Positions 9,764 to 18,646 of a DNA stretch of 64,000 bases are shown here, one piece after another (position 1 is the first letter of the stretch; each line of letters begins with the position of its first letter). Both the position numbers and the translations under genes were made by a program. This DNA comes from Agrobacterium vitis (GTDB taxonomy: Bacteria > Pseudomonadota > Alphaproteobacteria > Rhizobiales > Rhizobiaceae). The stretch spans positions 1-64,000 of the forward strand of contig NZ_CP118259.1 in assembly GCF_013337045.2 (NCBI RefSeq), read 5' to 3'. The notes beneath the pieces were generated by a model. The model was not told the DNA's origin, did no database searches, and worked only from the letters and a program-made list of their open reading frames with translations.

Positions 9764-10097
9764 GGAGTTTCCCTTCTTATCGTGATTTGCAGGGGGAGTT
9801 TACGCCAAGCGCGGGGCGCATCCAAGCGTTTCCATAGTCCAAGATAAAAGCTCGACCATATGCCGGGGCAATTTATCCTATCGGGCCGGGCCAAAGCGGA
9901 GAGTCTGTCCGTTCAGGCCTGGAACAACCCGCATGTCAAGGGCGGACTGGGGTGAAAAAATCGTGCAGGATAAGACTAAGTCTCTGATTTTGTACATGTC
10001 ACTATCCCAAAATCGTTCCCGTGTTTTGGCGGTATCCTCTAATTGGCGCGGGCGCCAATGTCAATGTTTTGTTAAGGATTATTGCAAAGAGCTGATA
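9764..10097. other. Intergenic region between rpoN and hpf (334 bp)
   Basis: No convincing gene was found. It must hold the hpf promoter and 5' leader. It contains an inverted repeat, ATTGGCG-CGGG-CGCCAAT (10042-10059). A 16-bp perfect palindrome GAGCTGATATCAGCTC (10089-10104) overlaps the rpoN stop and, read leftward, is followed by TTTGCAAT, so it may be a weak rpoN terminator. Confidence 0.5.
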
Positions 10098-11687
10098 TCA
10101 GCTCGCATTCCGCGCCAGGGCGCGCTTTTCCCGACGCCTCTGGACGGAGGAGGCGATGTTCATCGCTTCGCGATATTTGGCAACCGTGCGGCGGGCAAGC
10201 TCGACACCGCCGTTTTTCAGGCTTTCGACAATATCGTCGTCTGAGAGGATATTGTCCGGGCTCTCCTGGGCAATCAACATGCGGATACGATGACGAACCG
10301 CCTCAGCCGAATGGCTGTCGCCGCCCTCTGCCGAGCCGATGGAGACGCTGAAGAAATATTTCAGCTCAAACAGTCCACGCGGTGTCAGCATATATTTGTT
10401 GGATGTGACGCGGCTGACGGTGGATTCGTGCATCTTGATCGCGTCGGCCACGGTCTTCAGGTTCAGCGGACGGAGATGATCGACGCCATGGCGCAGGAAG
10501 GCGTCCTGCTGGCGTATGATTTCGGTTGCCACCTTCATGATGGTCTTGGCGCGCTGGTCGAGGCTGCGGGTCAGCCAATTGGCGGTTTGCAGGCAATCCG
10601 TCAAGAAAGCCTGCTCGCCCTCGGCCTTGCTCTGGCCGGTTTTGCCATTGCCACTTTGGCCATTGGCATTCTTCATGGCGCCTTCCCGCAGGCTGCTGCG
10701 GCGGATCTCTGTGAAATAGGCATTGTTGACCAGCACGCGCGGCAGGGTTTCCGCGTTCAATTCCACCAGCCAGCCACCTTCGAGCGAGGGCGCCACCAGA
10801 ATATCGGGCACGACTGTTTCCAGTGCATCGGTTTCGAAACCGGCGCCCGGCTTGGGATTGAGCTTGCGGATTTCGGCCAGCATGTCGAGCAGGTCTTCCT
10901 CATCCACGCCGCATAACCGCTTCAAGCTGGCAAAATCACGCTTGGCCAGATAATCCAGATTGTCGATCAATGCGGCCATGGCTGGATCCAGCCGGTCGCG
11001 CTGGCGCAGTTGAATGGCCAGGCATTCGCCAAGATTGCGTGCAAACAGGCCAGCGGGCTCCATGGTCTGAAGGGCTGCCAGGATCCGTTCCATATCGTCT
11101 TGGGACGCCCCCATCTGGGTGGCGACCTCATCCATGTCGGCACGCAGATATCCGGCCTCGTCCAACTGGTCGATCAGGGCCAGCGCAATCATCCGATCCG
11201 ATGCGGAAGAGAGGACGAAAGGCAATTGCTGGCCGAGGTGGTCGCGCAGCGAGACCTTACCAGCGACGAAATCGTCCAGGTCATAGCCCTCGCCATCTCC
11301 CTGGGCGCCGGGCATCGATTTCCACTGGCCAAGCATTTCGGGTGCATCGGTCTTCGGGTTGGCGCCATCATCGGAAAAGGCCGTGCCGAAATTGGCGTCC
11401 AGACGCTCGTTCAGATCGCCATCGCCACCATGTTCATACCAGTCACTCTGCAATGTATCGGAGGAGGCTGGTGCTGGCGGGGCTTCGCTATCCGTGCCTA
11501 GCTCGCTGCTGCCTGTTCCTTCGTCATTTGGCGCAAATTCAAGCAGTGGATTCTTCTCGACCTCTTGCGCAATGAATTGCACAAGCTCGAAATGGGTCAT
11601 TTGGAGCAGCTGAATCGATTGCATCAGCTGCGGCGTCATCACCAGCGACTGGTTTTGGCGAAGGAAAAGATTGGCTGATAGGGCCAT
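10098..11687 (-). CDS. rpoN: RNA polymerase sigma-54 factor RpoN
   Basis: Sigma-54 directs transcription from GG/GC promoters with enhancer-binding activators (nitrogen assimilation, C4-dicarboxylate uptake, and others). The 529-residue product has the Gln/Leu-rich region I (LRQNQSLVMTPQLMQSIQLL), an acidic region II, the core-binding domain, a helix-turn-helix, and the RpoN box ARRTVAKYRE at about residues 498-507. A Gly/Asn/Lys insert (about 335-355) lies in the middle. lptB is upstream across about 208 bp; the lptB-rpoN-hpf-ptsN order is the classical one. Confidence 0.96.
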   Translation of the reverse strand: MALSANLFLRQNQSLVMTPQLMQSIQLLQMTHFELVQFIAQEVEKNPLLEFAPNDEGTGSSELGTDSEAPPAPASSDTLQSDWYEHGGDGDLNERLDANFGTAFSDDGANPKTDAPEMLGQWKSMPGAQGDGEGYDLDDFVAGKVSLRDHLGQQLPFVLSSASDRMIALALIDQLDEAGYLRADMDEVATQMGASQDDMERILAALQTMEPAGLFARNLGECLAIQLRQRDRLDPAMAALIDNLDYLAKRDFASLKRLCGVDEEDLLDMLAEIRKLNPKPGAGFETDALETVVPDILVAPSLEGGWLVELNAETLPRVLVNNAYFTEIRRSSLREGAMKNANGQSGNGKTGQSKAEGEQAFLTDCLQTANWLTRSLDQRAKTIMKVATEIIRQQDAFLRHGVDHLRPLNLKTVADAIKMHESTVSRVTSNKYMLTPRGLFELKYFFSVSIGSAEGGDSHSAEAVRHRIRMLIAQESPDNILSDDDIVESLKNGGVELARRTVAKYREAMNIASSVQRRREKRALARNAS

Positions 11688-11895
11688 GGCGGACGAAAAA
11701 CTCCCCTACTATTCCCTCTCGGACCCCTTTTGTTCCTGTTTTGGATTTTCCGAAGTTCCAAGTGGCCCAAAAATTGCTTTTTTATAAGGTTTGGTCAAGC
11801 CGCAGAGGGGCTTCCGACGCAAATAACCTGAAAACGCCAGGCTCTTTGCGGCACAGATGCCGTTTTCACTACAGCATCCCATCGAATTGCGCGTG

Positions 11896-12702
11896 TTAGA
11901 GGCTGAATTTCTCGCCAAGATAGAGGCGCCGCACATCGGGATTGTTGACGATGTCGTCGGCCCGTCCATGCGTCAACACTTCACCTGCATGGATGATATA
12001 GGCGCGGTCGATCAGGCCCAGCGTTTCGCGGACGTTATGATCGGTGATCAGCACGCCGATACCGCGTGCCGTCAGATGCCGCACGAGGTTCTGGATATCA
12101 GACACGGAGATCGGATCGACGCCGGCGAAAGGCTCATCCAGCAGCATGAAGGTCGGGTCGGTTGCCAGCGCCCGGGCGATTTCCAGGCGCCGCCGTTCGC
12201 CACCCGACAAGGAGACGGCTGCGGCTTTGCGCAGTTTCTCGATGTTGAATTCGGCGAGAAGCTCGTTCAGTTTCTGCTCGCGCTTGGTCTTGTCGCTCTC
12301 ATGCAGTTCCAGAACGGCGCGGATATTGTCCTCGACCGAAAGGCCCCGGAAAATCGAGGCTTCCTGCGGCAGATAGCCGACACCCAGCCGGGAGCGGCGG
12401 TACATTGGCATCGAGGTCACGTCATTGCCGTTGATGGCGATCGTGCCCATGTCGACCGGCACGAGGCCGGTAATCATGTAGAAACAGGTGGTCTTGCCAG
12501 CGCCATTGGGACCCAGAAGGCCGACAGCCTCCCCCCTGCGCACGACGAGCGAAGCGCCATTGACCACGCGGCGGGTATTATAGGTTTTCGTCAGCCCATG
12601 GGCGATCAGCGTACCTTCGTACCTGTTCTTCTCGCGCACTGCGTCTGATGGCGCGGCGGCGCTCGCGTCCTGATGCTTGGATGTCAAACCGGGAACTTTC
12701 AC
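11896..12702 (-). CDS. lptB: LPS export ABC transporter ATPase LptB
   Basis: LptB is the cytoplasmic ATPase that powers LPS extraction by LptFG toward the LptC/LptA bridge. The 268-residue protein has Walker A GPNGAGKTT, signature LSGGERRRLEIARALA, Walker B FMLLDEPFAGVDP and the switch histidine in LITDHNVRE. The N-terminal 25-30 residues are a polar extension. It follows lptA after 14 bp in the same direction; LptF and LptG are not in the window. Confidence 0.95.
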   Translation of the reverse strand: MKVPGLTSKHQDASAAAPSDAVREKNRYEGTLIAHGLTKTYNTRRVVNGASLVVRRGEAVGLLGPNGAGKTTCFYMITGLVPVDMGTIAINGNDVTSMPMYRRSRLGVGYLPQEASIFRGLSVEDNIRAVLELHESDKTKREQKLNELLAEFNIEKLRKAAAVSLSGGERRRLEIARALATDPTFMLLDEPFAGVDPISVSDIQNLVRHLTARGIGVLITDHNVRETLGLIDRAYIIHAGEVLTHGRADDIVNNPDVRRLYLGEKFSL

Positions 12703-12716
12703 GTTTGCGTTCGCAA

Positions 12717-13280
12717 TCAGGGTTTCTGCTTGGACTTGGGATCCAGCTGGATTTGCACGCGCTTGCCACAGCTGTCGAGCTTGGCTTCGCCCGTCGTCAT
12801 GTGGACGGTGAGCTTGCAGCCGACGAACACATTGCCGCCTTCCGACAGAACGACCTTGTCGCCATCAAGCGTGAAGATCTGGGTGTTCATGTCGAAATGG
12901 CCCCTGTCGGCCGTGGCCTGCTGGGTTTCGGTATTGAGCACGACATTGTCGGCCACATCGATCGTATCGATCTTGGCGTCGCCGCTGGTCACCGCCGCGC
13001 CCTGGCCCTTATATTTCACCACCATCGTGCCGGAACGCATCGTGGTGGTTCCCTGAACCACCTTCACATTGCCGTTGAAATTGGCTTTGTTCTCTTGCTG
13101 ATGCACTTCCAATGCATCGCTTTCGATCTGGATCGGCTTGTCGCCGGACAGTTTCAGGCTGTTCATGTTGCTGGTGGCGGACTGGGCAAACGCGCCGGTT
13201 GCGGCTGCGGTCGCGACAAGGCCTGCGGTCAGCGTGGCGCAAGCAACGCGGAAGGAAAGGCGACGGTGGCTTTGCGTCAT
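12717..13280 (-). CDS. lptA: LPS transport periplasmic protein LptA
   Basis: LptA forms the periplasmic beta-jellyroll bridge for LPS. The 187-residue product starts with a signal peptide (basic n-region, then a hydrophobic Ala/Thr/Val core, cleavage near residue 32, AFAQS) followed by the OstA-like repeat domain (PIQIESDALEVHQQENKANF) and a Lys/Gln-rich tail. It lies between lptC (9-bp gap) and lptB (14-bp gap), forming a compact lptC-lptA-lptB operon. Confidence 0.9.
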   Translation of the reverse strand: MTQSHRRLSFRVACATLTAGLVATAAATGAFAQSATSNMNSLKLSGDKPIQIESDALEVHQQENKANFNGNVKVVQGTTTMRSGTMVVKYKGQGAAVTSGDAKIDTIDVADNVVLNTETQQATADRGHFDMNTQIFTLDGDKVVLSEGGNVFVGCKLTVHMTTGEAKLDSCGKRVQIQLDPKSKQKP

Positions 13281-13289
13281 GATCTGTTC

Positions 13290-13955
13290 TCAGTTGCCCG
13301 GTTTCTGCAGGGCGGTCGGTGCGATATTCAATCGGACCGCGCCCGTCAGCGTGATTGTCTGTCCCTTATCGGTCATATCCATCGACTGTGCAACGATTGA
13401 TGAATCTTTCGTCTTGATGGAGACCGGTTGATTTGTCTTAAGCTTTCCCGCTTTCACGTCAAGATCGGCGGATTGAAACTCTGCGTCCACGCCGCTGGAG
13501 AGGTGGATCGTGAAGGGCCTGTCCAGCACCATCTTGTCGGAAGAGCGGTCATAGGTGCCCCTTTGTGCCTTGATATCGGCGGAGGTGTCATCATTGACCG
13601 GCATGGTCGCGGTAATCGTTTCCAGGGTGATGAGGTTGGGGTTCTTGATATCTTGCAGTGCTCGCACGGCATTCATCGAATAGGGCGCACCATTGGAATT
13701 GCGCCCGGATATGGCCGGCTTGGCCATGACCACCTTGCCATCCTCGATCTTGGCGCCCTCGATCTTGATATTGTCAGGCAGATAGGCCCTGACGACGGAG
13801 ACAGCAACAAAGCCGAGCGAGAGCACGACAGCCAAAGCCGGCAAGGCGATACGCAGCCGCCTGACGCGATGCGAGTGGCCGACCGCCTTGCGATAGGAGG
13901 TGTCGGGGGCAGGTGGGCGCGGCTCTAGGGCACCTTTATCTAAACGCTTGAGCAT
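13290..13955 (-). CDS. lptC: LPS export inner-membrane protein LptC
   Basis: LptC anchors the LPS bridge at the inner membrane. From the ATG at 13955 the product has 221 residues: a short cytoplasmic tail, one membrane helix (about 38-60, LRIALPALAVVLSLGFVAVS) and a periplasmic beta-rich LptC domain ending near the C terminus. The frame continues upstream to a TTG at 14030, but the ribosome-binding site is weak in both cases; ATG 13955 has ACGGA about 9 bp before it. Start uncertain, family clear from fold and linkage to lptA and lptB. Confidence 0.83.
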   Translation of the reverse strand: MLKRLDKGALEPRPPAPDTSYRKAVGHSHRVRRLRIALPALAVVLSLGFVAVSVVRAYLPDNIKIEGAKIEDGKVVMAKPAISGRNSNGAPYSMNAVRALQDIKNPNLITLETITATMPVNDDTSADIKAQRGTYDRSSDKMVLDRPFTIHLSSGVDAEFQSADLDVKAGKLKTNQPVSIKTKDSSIVAQSMDMTDKGQTITLTGAVRLNIAPTALQKPGN

Positions 13956-14422
13956 GCTCGATAATCCGTAGAGCCGATCGGTTATTTTGTCACCCGTCTG
14001 CCGGGTGAACCGCTTCCAGCTACCATTCAATACAGTTACTGGCTCGAAATATGGATTTTTTCAAGTCTCTTACAAGCTTTCCGCCTGCGCCTTTTTGTGG
14101 GACAGCGGCGCTATCCCTCGTCTTTTGCCGATGCTCGACCCGCAATAATCTCCGTGCGGAGATCTGTCTCGTGCATGCCGGATGCTGTGAGTGTAGGTCA
14201 TTTTTCAGTTGCGTTCGACGATTTTACAATCCGAATTGGCTCACATTGGGCCGGGGATATGAAATCGTCAGCGACATGTGGGCTTAAGCGATTGATTAAT
14301 CCAATTTTTTATGGTGTTTTACACCCGAACAAGCTGGCGGTCGTTGCTCTGCCGCTTTTAAGGCGGGCTGGGCCCCGCGAACTGATTTTCAGTGAACTGT
14401 CTAGACCGAACAGGGGGTTAAC
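13956..14422. other. Divergent intergenic region between lptC and ihfB (467 bp)
   Basis: No credible gene; short frames here are Cys/Arg-rich and lack family features. It should contain the leftward lpt promoter and the rightward ihfB promoter. An inverted repeat ATCTCCG-TG-CGGAGAT (14148-14163) is the clearest symmetrical element and could be an operator. Confidence 0.4.
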
Positions 14423-14734
14423 GTGATCAAATCCGAGCTGGTGCAAATCGTTGCGGCCCGCAATCCGCATCTTTATCACCGCGACGTGGAAAACATCGTC
14501 AACGCCGTTCTGGATGAAATCACCGATGCGCTCGCGTCCGGCAATCGTGTCGAATTGCGTGGCTTCGGCGCTTTTTCGGTGAAAAACCGCCCCTCGCGGA
14601 CCGGACGCAATCCTCGTACGGGTGATACGGTTTTCGTCGAGGAAAAATGGGTGCCGTTTTTCAAGACCGGCAAGGAGTTGCGCGAGCGCCTCAATCCCGG
14701 CATGGACGACGAGGATGACGGCGACGCCGACTGA
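14423..14734 (+). CDS. ihfB: Integration host factor beta subunit
   Basis: IHF bends DNA sharply at specific sites and assists sigma-54 promoters, replication and recombination. The 103-residue product is a complete HU/IHF-family protein (MIKSELVQ start, [12 protein letters not shown], and the beta-arm segment [32 protein letters not shown] in parts), with an acidic tail DDEDD after residue 93. The [10 protein letters not shown] form of the arm end is typical of IhfB rather than HU. It starts with GTG, preceded by GGGGG at 14413-14417. Confidence 0.93.
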
Positions 14735-14968
14735 TCGGATCTTCAGCCGTTCGGCGTTGCATTCCGGCGTGTCGTGACGCTGCAAATGATATCGGGCGAA
14801 TTATCCGGGCCGGCCTTGCATGAGCCCGGCCCCTTTCCATATGATGACGCAATTCGTGGTGAAGAGGCCGTTGGACTGTGAGTTGCAGGGTTGTCGGTTT
14901 TTCGTCGTGATGACAGTAATCGGCAACGATAAAACCCGGCGGCGGCAAGATCCGGCAGGAGATGCGTG

Positions 14969-15319
14969 ATGGTGGTCAAAAAGATTTTCAATATCGTCAT
15001 TCTGGTGCCGCTGGCGGTGGTGCTGATCGTGCTGTGCGTTGCCAATCGGCAATGGGTGACGCTGGCGCTTAATCCATTCCGCCCTGATGACCAGATGCTG
15101 TCGGCTGGCGCGCCCTTCTTTGTCTTCCTGCTGATCACTTTTTTGCTTGGCGCTTTGGCAGGCAGCTTTGCCACCTGGCTGACCCAGGGCAAGCACCGCA
15201 AACGCGCCCGGCATGAGGCGCGTGCTGCGGTAAAATGGCGTGGCGAGGCCGATCAGCAGAAGAAGCGAGCCGAGCAGATTGCGGCATCCGGTCACGTGAG
15301 CCAGTTGCCATCGCCTTGA
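14969..15319 (+). CDS. LapA-domain (DUF1049) inner-membrane protein
   Basis: A 116-residue protein with two hydrophobic segments (about 8-26 and 45-68) and a basic, Lys/Arg/Glu-rich C-terminal cytoplasmic tail, the pattern of LapA/YciS (DUF1049) proteins that in E. coli help control LpxC turnover. That role is inferred only from family. AGGAGA at 14957-14962 selects the ATG at 14969 over the GTG three bases earlier. It follows ihfB after 234 bp, as in many proteobacteria. Confidence 0.8.
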   Translation: MVVKKIFNIVILVPLAVVLIVLCVANRQWVTLALNPFRPDDQMLSAGAPFFVFLLITFLLGALAGSFATWLTQGKHRKRARHEARAAVKWRGEADQQKKRAEQIAASGHVSQLPSP

Positions 15320-15636
15320 CGCTAGAGTTCTAATGGCTGCTGGAGCTTTACCTGCTCACCACCCTTTTCTCCGCGCCGTTTGAATGATAAAGGCCCGCAG
15401 CCTTTGCCGCGCAGGATTTATGTTTTCGATGTCGAGCATAATTTGCGCGGGCAACTGACTGCATAATTCCTTACATCGGACCGATGTGAGGAATTATGGC
15501 TAGAGCCAATACCACGCCTGAACCGGAGACGGCCAGGAGACCATGACGTCGTTATGAAGCGTTACCATAGAACCGCGCGAGCAATTCCAGGCTCGTCGTG
15601 GGGGCAGGGCGCTGTCATCGGAAAGCCGAGCCGATT
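15320..15636. other. Intergenic region with palindromic repeat (317 bp)
   Basis: No gene seen. Apart from the hairpin element at 15462-15498, only unremarkable sequence and the start-codon region of the following methyltransferase gene are present; the frame of that gene is open from a GTG at 15598. Confidence 0.5.
15462..15498. repeat. Palindromic intergenic repeat, short copy
   Basis: CATAATTCCTTACATCGG (15462-15479), a one-base loop, then CCGATGTGAGGAATTATG give an 18-bp stem with one G-U pair. It matches the second palindrome of the longer copy near 40.0 kb, whose core is CATAATT...CCTTAAATCG. Confidence 0.75.
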
Positions 15637-16854
15637 GTGAAAGACAAATCCCGCCGACCACCCAGCAAGAGTGCTCCCGGCACGGCTTCCGCCGGCAAGG
15701 GGCGTTCCTCGTCTCGCCCCGCCGCATCTCTCCCAGCCAAGTCTCACCCCGATCGCAATGGGGGAAGCCCTTATCGTGGTACTGGGCAAAAGCCGGTGCG
15801 CAATCAGCCGGGAACGGATGCTCGGGAAACGGCAAGGGTTTCTGCACCATCGCCCCGCATGGAAAAAGATCCTGTGCAGGATGCGGCAGTACCCGCCAAT
15901 GCGCCGTTGGCGCTTCGCCCAGGCCCGATGCCCCGCGAGAACCTGCCGCTCATTCTGGAATCGATGGGGGCTGGCGATTTTCATCTGATTGACAGTGGCC
16001 ATGGTCTGAAACTCGAACAATACGGCCCCTATCGGATTGTTCGCCCCGAAGCACAGGCCCTGTGGCCGCCGGGCCTCGCTCCGCATGTTTGGGAAAAAGC
16101 CGATGCGGTGTTCTCCGGCGATACCGACGAGGATGGCATGGGCCGCTGGCGCTTTCCGCGCGAGGCGCTGGGCGAAACCTGGCCATTGTCGCTGCTGGGC
16201 GTCGATTTTCTCGGGCGCTTCACGTCTTTCCGCCATGTCGGCGTCTTTCCCGAACAGATCGCCCATTGGACCTGGATGAAAGACCGGGTTGAGAAAGCCA
16301 GGATTGCGAACGCAGAGCGGCCTTTGAGGGTGCTCAATCTTTTCGGCTATACCGGCGTCGCCTCGCTGGTTGCGGCGGCGGCTGGTGCCGAAGTCACCCA
16401 TGTGGATGCATCGAAGAAAGCAATCGGTTGGGCGCGGGAAAACCAGACGCTCAGCCGGCTCGACCGCGCTCCGATCCGATGGATCTGCGACGATGCCATG
16501 AAGTTTATCCAACGGGAAGAGCGGCGCGGCAGCCAGTATGACATCATCCTCACCGACCCGCCAAAATTTGGCCGTGGTCCGAACGGCGAGGTCTGGCATC
16601 TGTTCGAACATCTGCCGCTGATGCTGTCGCTGTGCCGGGAAATCCTGTCGCCGAAGGCCGAAGGCCTGGTGCTGACGGCCTATTCAATCCGCGCCAGCTT
16701 CTACGCTATCCATGAATTGATGCGGGAGACCATGCGCGGCAAGGGCGGTCTGGTCGAGTCCGGCGAACTGGTCCTGCGCGAGGCAGGGCTGGATGGCAAG
16801 ACACCTGGACGGGCCTTGTCCACATCGCTGTTCAGCAGATGGGTTCCAAAATGA
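15637..16854 (+). CDS. Class I SAM-dependent rRNA methyltransferase (RlmI/K-like)
   Basis: The C-terminal 300 residues form a Rossmann methyltransferase related to the 23S rRNA m5C/m7G enzymes RlmI and RlmK: motif I VLNLFGYTG, then VTHVDASKKAIGWARENQ, and catalytic-region IILTDPPKFGRGP. The first 85-90 residues are a low-complexity, basic Lys/Pro/Ser/Arg tail without fold signals. I take the GTG at 15637 as start because GGAAAG lies 11 bp before it; a GTG at 15598 is the alternative (418 residues). The stop overlaps the next RNA methyltransferase gene (ATGA). Exact target nucleotide unknown. Confidence 0.8.
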   Translation: MKDKSRRPPSKSAPGTASAGKGRSSSRPAASLPAKSHPDRNGGSPYRGTGQKPVRNQPGTDARETARVSAPSPRMEKDPVQDAAVPANAPLALRPGPMPRENLPLILESMGAGDFHLIDSGHGLKLEQYGPYRIVRPEAQALWPPGLAPHVWEKADAVFSGDTDEDGMGRWRFPREALGETWPLSLLGVDFLGRFTSFRHVGVFPEQIAHWTWMKDRVEKARIANAERPLRVLNLFGYTGVASLVAAAAGAEVTHVDASKKAIGWARENQTLSRLDRAPIRWICDDAMKFIQREERRGSQYDIILTDPPKFGRGPNGEVWHLFEHLPLMLSLCREILSPKAEGLVLTAYSIRASFYAIHELMRETMRGKGGLVESGELVLREAGLDGKTPGRALSTSLFSRWVPK

Positions 16855-17735
16855 GCAACGGTTTCAAGGACGGCGCCAGCAGCTTCGCCGATAAGGGGAT
16901 GCAGGGCAAGGTCGGGCAGGTGAAGGAAGTCACCAGCCTCGCCAACCCGATCGTCAAGGATATCAAGGCGCTTTCCCAGAAAAAGACCCGCGACGAGACA
17001 CGGACGTTTCTGGCCGAAGGCCTGAAGCTGGTGATCGATGCGGTGGAACTGGGCTGGAGCCTGCGCTACCTGATCTATTCCAAGGCAGCCAAGGGCAAGC
17101 CCCAGGTGGAACGGATCGCGGCGCGCACTGTCGCCCATGGCGGCATGGTGCTTGAGGTCAGCGAAAAGGTCATGGCCTCCATTACTCGCAAGGACAATCC
17201 GCAAATGGTGGCGGGTGTGTTCGACCAGCGCTGGAAGGCGCTGAAGGATGTCAGCCTGACAGAGGGGGAAACCTGGGTGGCGCTCGACCGGGTGCGCGAT
17301 CCCGGCAATCTCGGCACGATTATCCGCACCGCCGATGCGGCGGGCGCCTCTGGCGTCATGCTGATTGGCGACAGCACCGATCCCTTTGCCATGGAAACGG
17401 TGCGCGCCACGATGGGTTCGATTTTCGCGCTACCGCTGGTCAAGACCACGGTTGCCGATTTTCTCGGTTGGAAGTCGAAAGCTGGTGTCAGCGTCGTCGC
17501 CACCCATTTGGCCGGCGCGGTGGATTACCGCACCGTGGATTACAAACGCCGCCCTGTCGTGGTGCTGATGGGCAACGAGCAATCGGGCCTGCCGGAAGAA
17601 TTGGCCAGCCGGGCCGACATGCTGGCGCGCATCCCTCAGGCTGGATTGGCCGATTCCCTCAATCTCGCTGTAGCGACCGGCGTCATGCTGTTTGAAGCCC
17701 GGCGCCATCTTCTCACCCTCGACGAGGCCAAATGA
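16851..17735 (+). CDS. TrmH/SpoU-family RNA 2'-O-methyltransferase
   Basis: The 294-residue protein is a SPOUT methyltransferase: an N-terminal substrate-binding domain (about 20-110, [19 protein letters not shown]) and a trefoil-knot catalytic domain with [23 protein letters not shown] (motif 1), [13 protein letters not shown] (motif 2) and the C-terminal [14 protein letters not shown] (motif 3). It may modify rRNA (RlmB-like) or another RNA. The ATG overlaps the upstream stop by 4 bp and its own stop overlaps the lspA ATG by 4 bp, so three genes are translationally coupled. The more distal ATG at 16839 is possible. Confidence 0.9.
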   Translation: MSNGFKDGASSFADKGMQGKVGQVKEVTSLANPIVKDIKALSQKKTRDETRTFLAEGLKLVIDAVELGWSLRYLIYSKAAKGKPQVERIAARTVAHGGMVLEVSEKVMASITRKDNPQMVAGVFDQRWKALKDVSLTEGETWVALDRVRDPGNLGTIIRTADAAGASGVMLIGDSTDPFAMETVRATMGSIFALPLVKTTVADFLGWKSKAGVSVVATHLAGAVDYRTVDYKRRPVVVLMGNEQSGLPEELASRADMLARIPQAGLADSLNLAVATGVMLFEARRHLLTLDEAK

Positions 17736-18223
17736 CCCGTTCCGCTGCATTGTTTTGTCGCCCGGTTCCGGCAATCCTGTTCATTCTGGCGCTGCTGATC
17801 CTGGACCAGGCGATCAAATATGCGGTTGAGGTCAGCTTGCCCATGCATGAACTCGTGCCTGTTGTGCCGATGCTTGGCCTGTTTCGCACCCACAATCTCG
17901 GCGTGGCCTTTTCCATGCTTTCACATCTCGATGCCTGGGTCATCGTCGTCATGCGGCTTGCCATCGTCGCTTTTGTCGCCTGGCTCTGGCGTCAGACCAG
18001 CCGCGATCACCAGTTTGCGCATCTGGGTTATTGCCTGATCATTGCCGGCGCTTTCGGTAACATCATCGACCGCTTCACTTACGGCTATGTGGTGGACTAT
18101 ATTCTGTTTCATACTGAGACATGGTCGTTTGCGGTCTTCAACCTGGCCGATAGCCTGATTACGATCGGGGCCGGCTTCATCCTGCTGGAAGAACTGCTGG
18201 TTCTGCGCCGCTCAAAAGGGTAG
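17732..18223 (+). CDS. lspA: Lipoprotein signal peptidase II
   Basis: LspA is the inner-membrane aspartic protease that removes signal peptides from diacylglyceryl-prolipoproteins. The 163-residue protein has four hydrophobic segments, the conserved NLGVAFSM stretch, and the two catalytic aspartates Asp113 (GNIIDR) and Asp140 (FNLADS). It is translationally coupled to the TrmH-type gene by an ATGA overlap. Lnt, which acts later in the same pathway, is encoded at about 40.2 kb. Confidence 0.95.
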   Translation: MTRSAALFCRPVPAILFILALLILDQAIKYAVEVSLPMHELVPVVPMLGLFRTHNLGVAFSMLSHLDAWVIVVMRLAIVAFVAWLWRQTSRDHQFAHLGYCLIIAGAFGNIIDRFTYGYVVDYILFHTETWSFAVFNLADSLITIGAGFILLEELLVLRRSKG

Positions 18224-18304
18224 AGGCGAAATTTCCCGCTCGACCACGACGAACTAGTGATGGAAATTTTCCACAAAAGGTGTAGCATGGCATGAAACAA
18301 GATT

Positions 18305-18343
18305 GCTCACATGCTGTGAGCCGCTCGCCCCAAGCGGTTTTTT
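18305..18343 (+). terminator. Likely terminator of lspA
   Basis: Two adjacent hairpins, GCTCAC-ATGCT-GTGAGC (18305-18321) and CCGCT-cgcccca-AGCGG (18321-18337), the second followed by six T residues (18338-18343). Confidence 0.65.
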
Positions 18344-18421
18344 CACACGGCATTGAGGGTCGGTTTACCGAGATTGAACGTGGTGTGCCGGTCGTAACAA
18401 AACATTGACGGGGCTTTGCTA

Positions 18422-18469
18422 CTGCATAATTCATCAAATCGGCCTTGGTTTAATGACAAAGTTATGCAG
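18422..18469. repeat. Degenerate copy of the palindromic repeat
   Basis: The ends CTGCATAA and TTATGCAG remain complementary and the core keeps AAATCGG; the inner right arm has diverged. It corresponds to the second palindrome of the copy near 40.0 kb. Confidence 0.6.
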
Positions 18470-18646
18470 CGGATTTGAAGCACCATAGCGTACCTGACGT
18501 TTCTTGCAGGATGCTGGTGGTGTGGCCAGATAAATGTCGTGATCTTGGTGGGCGCACCGGATGACGGATGATGGAAAACACCGAATTGGTGGGTTTCGCC
18601 TCCTCTTCCGAAAGGCTTTGCCGGACAGCTGCCGGAGTAGGCGCAG

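Larger units (their letters stand above)
18224..18646. other. Intergenic region after lspA (423 bp)
   Basis: Holds the lspA terminator (18305-18343) and a degenerate copy of the palindromic repeat (18422-18469). The remaining 175 bp before the hybrid kinase presumably contain its promoter; no gene was seen. Confidence 0.5.

Noticed and set aside
14051..14287. A 78-codon rightward frame between lptC and ihfB
   Set aside because: Cys/Arg-rich composition, no ribosome-binding site and no family resemblance; treated as non-coding.
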